Below are positions 61,382 to 64,000 of a DNA stretch of 64,000 nt, piece after piece; the stretch's first letter is position 1, and each line of letters begins with the position of its first letter. Location of the stretch: positions 1-64,000 of IMG/VR virus record IMGVR_UViG_3300044619_002381; one strand, 5' to 3'. The notes beneath the pieces are model-generated. The model did not search any database, was not told where the DNA came from, and saw only the letters and a program-made list of their open reading frames with translations. The translations under genes and the position numbers were made by a program. Source of the DNA: a virus.

Positions 61382-63109
61382 TTATTTTTTACCCTTGACC
61401 TTGTTTTCCATCTCTGATATTATAGAGTCTATTTCCTTACCGGAAATTCCACTTGTGGATTCGGTCTCATTTGCCTCTTCCTCAGGGAGTTCCCCCGGTT
61501 CGGATTCCCCTGGTTCTTCAGCCAATGCAGAGTCTAACTCGGATAGTAAGGAGTCTAACTCTTTGTTGGCTTTGCTATTTTTCTTTTTTGGTTGCTTTTC
61601 TACAGGGGGTTGCTTTGTTGGAGTTTCTTCATTCGGAGTCGTCTCATCCGGGGTTTCTTCACCCTGAATTCCCCCATCCGGGGCCTCTTCATCTGGGGTC
61701 ACATCACCCATGGTCACCTCATCCCGGGCCACATCATCCGGGGCCATCTCAGTGGTAGATCCAGGGGGCCCTTCAGCATCGCCACCCGAACCATCTTCTG
61801 GACCGAAAATCGACTCATATAGGTTCTTATCCTTTTCAGGGTCAAACGTAGTTTCTCCTTCGCTACCTTGTTGGCCTTCAGCAGATTTGGCCTCATCTTC
61901 TAGATCAACTCTAAAGTGCCTCTCAATCCATTCTCTACGGGGTTTGAAACCATTTTGAATCAATAGGGAAACATCAGCGGGTGTCAGTTGGGACTCCTCA
62001 ATTCTGAACTCCCTAGTTAAGGTCGGAGATGCAACATCAGCACCGAAATTTAAATCTACAATCCACCTTACCAAAGTTTGAGTTAGTTGATGACAGATCA
62101 TTTCTGATATCTCAGATGCCCTCACCACTCGAACTACGTTAGCAACCATCGACGAAGCCCTGGAACCAGACTCAGCCTGCCCAGCTTCATTTTCACCGCA
62201 AATCAGAAGGCTAATGACTTTATCCAGGTAGTCAATCAAGCCTTTAAACACATCGGGGCTACCTTCAGGGTTAATAAAATCCAATACGAACCCTTCAGGT
62301 AAAACCATCGCGGTCTCTTGGGATAAATTTGAGATCATCCCATAAATATTATCGATTTCGGCTGTTGATGCACTTAGGGGGGCAGTTGCTACGGTAGTCG
62401 GGGTTGCATATCTGTCACCATAAAGGACATAAGACTCTAATGCCCTCTTCCTAAACTTCACCAGGGGGTATAAAATACGACCAATCGAAGAACCATAGGG
62501 ATCCCCATTATGCTGAGTCCAGTACCTATTGATGATGAATTTACGCGCAGGTAGCTCGATACCTTCAAACATCCTGTTGAATGTCAAGCAACGCATTGTA
62601 AAACCTGTTTGAGAATCCTCAGCTTCTTGGAAGACAAATCGGCGCTGGTCTCTAACTCGAACATCAAATGGGATGACACCCCGCTTGGTTTTCTTCCACA
62701 TTACTTCCGCAACACTGAAACCAACAATTAAGGCTTCGGCTAAGCCTTTGAAAATATCGTCTATTGGCAACTCCTCTAAAACTTCTGCTACAAAGTCCCT
62801 GACGGCTAAATCCCCAGGTTTATCGCTGTATTCCTGAACATACCATGGCCTAGACGTAACTTCCTGGAGCAACTTAGAGTAAGAACCCTGGACTTGTTCA
62901 TCCAATAGCAACCTTTGGTAAGTTGATAATGCGCGATTACCTCCCTTTTGGATTAGTAGGTCGTCATTAGGGCGAACAATGCTGGAACCAGTCCCCGTAA
63001 AAGGAGAGCTAGAACCAAACATGTAAATGGAACTAAGCGCATACGGGTTACTGATGTACGAGCTTATTTCACCGGTTGGGACAGGCGATGTCTTAAATCT
63101 TTTGGCCAT
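61382..63109 (-). CDS. Portal protein, Mu gp29/DUF935-like
   Basis: A 575-residue portal. Core motifs of DUF935: EVTSRPWYVQEY, AEALIVGFSVAEVMWKKTKR, KFIINRYWTQHNGDPYGSSI, LVKFRKRALESYVLYGDRYA, GENEAGQAESGSRA. It forms the dodecameric ring at the packaging vertex. The C-terminal 130 residues are an acidic, repetitive tail (DEVTMGDVTPDEEAPDGG, EETPDETTPNEETP), which may guide scaffold or protease. Confidence 0.85.
   Translation of the reverse strand: MAKRFKTSPVPTGEISSYISNPYALSSIYMFGSSSPFTGTGSSIVRPNDDLLIQKGGNRALSTYQRLLLDEQVQGSYSKLLQEVTSRPWYVQEYSDKPGDLAVRDFVAEVLEELPIDDIFKGLAEALIVGFSVAEVMWKKTKRGVIPFDVRVRDQRRFVFQEAEDSQTGFTMRCLTFNRMFEGIELPARKFIINRYWTQHNGDPYGSSIGRILYPLVKFRKRALESYVLYGDRYATPTTVATAPLSASTAEIDNIYGMISNLSQETAMVLPEGFVLDFINPEGSPDVFKGLIDYLDKVISLLICGENEAGQAESGSRASSMVANVVRVVRASEISEMICHQLTQTLVRWIVDLNFGADVASPTLTREFRIEESQLTPADVSLLIQNGFKPRREWIERHFRVDLEDEAKSAEGQQGSEGETTFDPEKDKNLYESIFGPEDGSGGDAEGPPGSTTEMAPDDVARDEVTMGDVTPDEEAPDGGIQGEETPDETTPNEETPTKQPPVEKQPKKKNSKANKELDSLLSELDSALAEEPGESEPGELPEEEANETESTSGISGKEIDSIISEMENKVKGKK
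61387..61394 (-). promoter_or_regulatory. GGGTAAAA element inside the portal stop region
   Basis: Perfect copy, but only 8 nt before the protease start. This spacing is shorter than elsewhere and leaves almost no leader, so it may be a chance match. Confidence 0.3.
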
Positions 63110-63168
63110 TGCCTTCCCCCTTGTTGATATGATGTTTGACCAAGCTACTAAATGTTACGCTGTAGAGG

Positions 63169-63176
63169 TTTTACCC
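63169..63176 (-). promoter_or_regulatory. GGGTAAAA element
   Basis: Sixty nt before the portal start at 63109, in a 76-nt gap with no other feature. Confidence 0.45.
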
Positions 63177-63185
63177 CGTGGAAAC

Positions 63186-63563
63186 TCAGTTTCCAAGGGA
63201 GAATTGAACAGGGGGCTGAGGTATGTTATTGACGGCGTAAGTAATGGCCACTAAATAAACACCGTCGTCCCCCCTGGTTACCCAATCCCCATTAACAGAG
63301 AGGGAAGTTAAACCTGAAACCTGTGATGTTATCGAAGTTTGAAATTCTGAATTAATTTGCCCAGGGTCCATTACATCGAGAGTATGGTCACCAACCCCGT
63401 AATCAGCTCTCATCACCCTTTCGAAAAATCTCGTCTCCACTACACTTCTGATCTCTTGAGATTTCAATTCAAAATCAGTACTTGTAGCTAAATTGCCATT
63501 TTCAATTCTTAAAGGGTAAGCTATGCCCCTTACAGTGGGGTATGTCGGTTGCGGCACACTCAT
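63186..63563 (-). CDS. Baseplate wedge protein, gp25-like
   Basis: A 125-residue protein of the GPW/gp25 family. The signature GIAYPLRIENGNLATSTDFE ... RSVVETRFFERVMRADYGVG fits gp25 (sheath-initiating wedge protein): G.ayPl ... I...l.T..GER.M...yG. It indicates a contractile tail. It is unusual to find it next to head genes rather than the wedge operon. Confidence 0.8.
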   Translation of the reverse strand: MSVPQPTYPTVRGIAYPLRIENGNLATSTDFELKSQEIRSVVETRFFERVMRADYGVGDHTLDVMDPGQINSEFQTSITSQVSGLTSLSVNGDWVTRGDDGVYLVAITYAVNNIPQPPVQFSLGN

Positions 63564-63844
63564 CTATAACACCTTAGAATTTGAAGCTCTAATTGTCTTA
63601 CCCTCCTTTTTACCTCCTCTGTAGATAAGTCACTTCCCATGACTTTCTTCATTTCTAACCTAATTTGACCATTCGGTAAAGACCCGTACAGTGATGGATC
63701 TGTCAGTTGTTCTGAAACTCTTTGATTGTCGCTATCTAGCATATAGAGGCAGAATGCTTCTAATGAAACACCCTGCCCCTTAGCTTCTTGTTCTAGCTTA
63801 GAAAAAAGAGAGTCAGGAATCTGTAGCTTTAATTCCTTGTTCAT
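63560..63844 (-). CDS. Ribbon-helix-helix / HicB-like small protein
   Basis: A 94-residue protein. Residues 5-35 (LQIPDSLFSKLEQEAKGQGV SLEAF in outline) match the short RHH DNA-binding unit of Arc/HicB-like proteins. The remainder is a charged helix. It has a good ribosome site (AGAGGG). It might act as a local transcription regulator or plasmid-like partition factor. Its position ahead of gp25 is unusual. Confidence 0.55.
   Translation of the reverse strand: MNKELKLQIPDSLFSKLEQEAKGQGVSLEAFCLYMLDSDNQRVSEQLTDPSLYGSLPNGQIRLEMKKVMGSDLSTEEVKRRVRQLELQILRCYR
63596..63603 (-). promoter_or_regulatory. GGGTAAGA variant element
   Basis: Thirty-three nt before the gp25 start, located inside the coding end of the RHH gene. 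Confidence 0.35.
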
Positions 63845-63859
63845 TAACCCTCTTGTAGA

Positions 63860-64000
63860 TTAACCTAAGCCCCTTGATTGAAGTTCATTGCTCATTTGAC
63901 CAATGGAAACTCTAATCAATCCAACATCGATTCTTTCCATTGTTGGGACAGGGACATCATAGACTTGGACATTGACGATTCCGTTTTCCAAATCTTCGAC
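63860..64000 (-). CDS. C-terminal part of a gene cut by the window edge
   Basis: A frame without a start inside the window encodes 46 residues (VEDLENGIVNVQVYDVPVPT ... NELQSRGLG) and stops with TAA at 63860. No family can be named from this fragment. It has the same strand and a 16-nt gap to the next gene. Confidence 0.65.
   Translation of the reverse strand, partial: VEDLENGIVNVQVYDVPVPTMERIDVGLIRVSIGQMSNELQSRGLG

Noticed and set aside
1-64000. tRNA genes, integrase and attachment sites
   Set aside because: I saw no cloverleaf-like sequences with conserved T-loop (GTTCRANNC) outside intron cores, and no recombinase. The GTTCAACGACT strings belong to intron P7.

Overview
The window is one continuous piece of a large tailed-phage genome (Caudoviricetes). 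Apart from one gene, everything is on the minus strand, so genes are transcribed from high to low coordinates. Baseplate proteins of the gp25, gp6/J and gp5/V types indicate a contractile-tail (myovirus) particle. Portal, head-maturation protease, head-morphogenesis and joining proteins look Mu-like rather than T4-like. The large fibre proteins, a ThyX-type thymidylate synthase and phoH are reminiscent of cyanophages, so a cyanobacterial host is my best guess. That is an inference from gene content. No tail sheath gene, tRNA, integrase or CRISPR array was seen.

Layout from the right edge leftwards. 63.9-57.4 kb: ribbon-helix-helix protein, gp25-like baseplate protein, portal, protease-scaffold fusion, head morphogenesis protein and a putative decoration protein. 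57.3-52.5 kb: the major capsid protein (MCP) gene, cut into ten exons by nine group I introns, two of which carry HNH endonuclease genes. 52.5-39.3 kb: putative tube, baseplate wedge, spike, neck and joining proteins plus unassigned structural proteins. 39.3-34.5 kb: a putative small terminase subunit, two complete but divergent large terminase genes in tandem, and phoH. 34.4-26.4 kb: overlapping small genes that look accessory. They include a protein kinase, a zinc metallopeptidase, a membrane GAF-like protein and small domain-of-unknown-function proteins, several sharing short N-terminal tags. 26.4-11.6 kb: three giant fibre proteins, a propeller-like repeat protein and putative fibre assembly factors. 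11.6-6.5 kb: DNA metabolism (HNH gene on the plus strand, DEDD exonuclease, intein-containing thyX, FEN-type exonuclease). 6.4-0 kb: tail hub-like protein, tape measure and a partial gene.

The most unusual feature is the MCP gene. Reading across the conserved group I cores, I place nine introns (3,677 nt) in a 4,769-nt gene. Joining the ten exons gives an uninterrupted 363-codon frame, and each 5' splice site ends in U and can form a plausible P1 helix. One exon is only 7 nt long. A conventional ORF caller sees only exon 8, as a 194-195 aa fragment.

A second genome-wide signal is the octamer GGGTAAAA and close variants. About 20 copies lie just upstream of structural and accessory genes, in the gene's own orientation. 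One lies on the plus strand before the only plus-strand gene, and two lie directly after terminator-like hairpins. It is a candidate late promoter. At least one DNA-metabolism gene instead has a host sigma70-type promoter.

A third feature is a four-cysteine tag (C-x2-GKSC-x3-C-I-x-R-x2-V-C) shared by the kinase, the metallopeptidase and a small basic protein. This suggests a set of co-packaged or co-delivered effector proteins.
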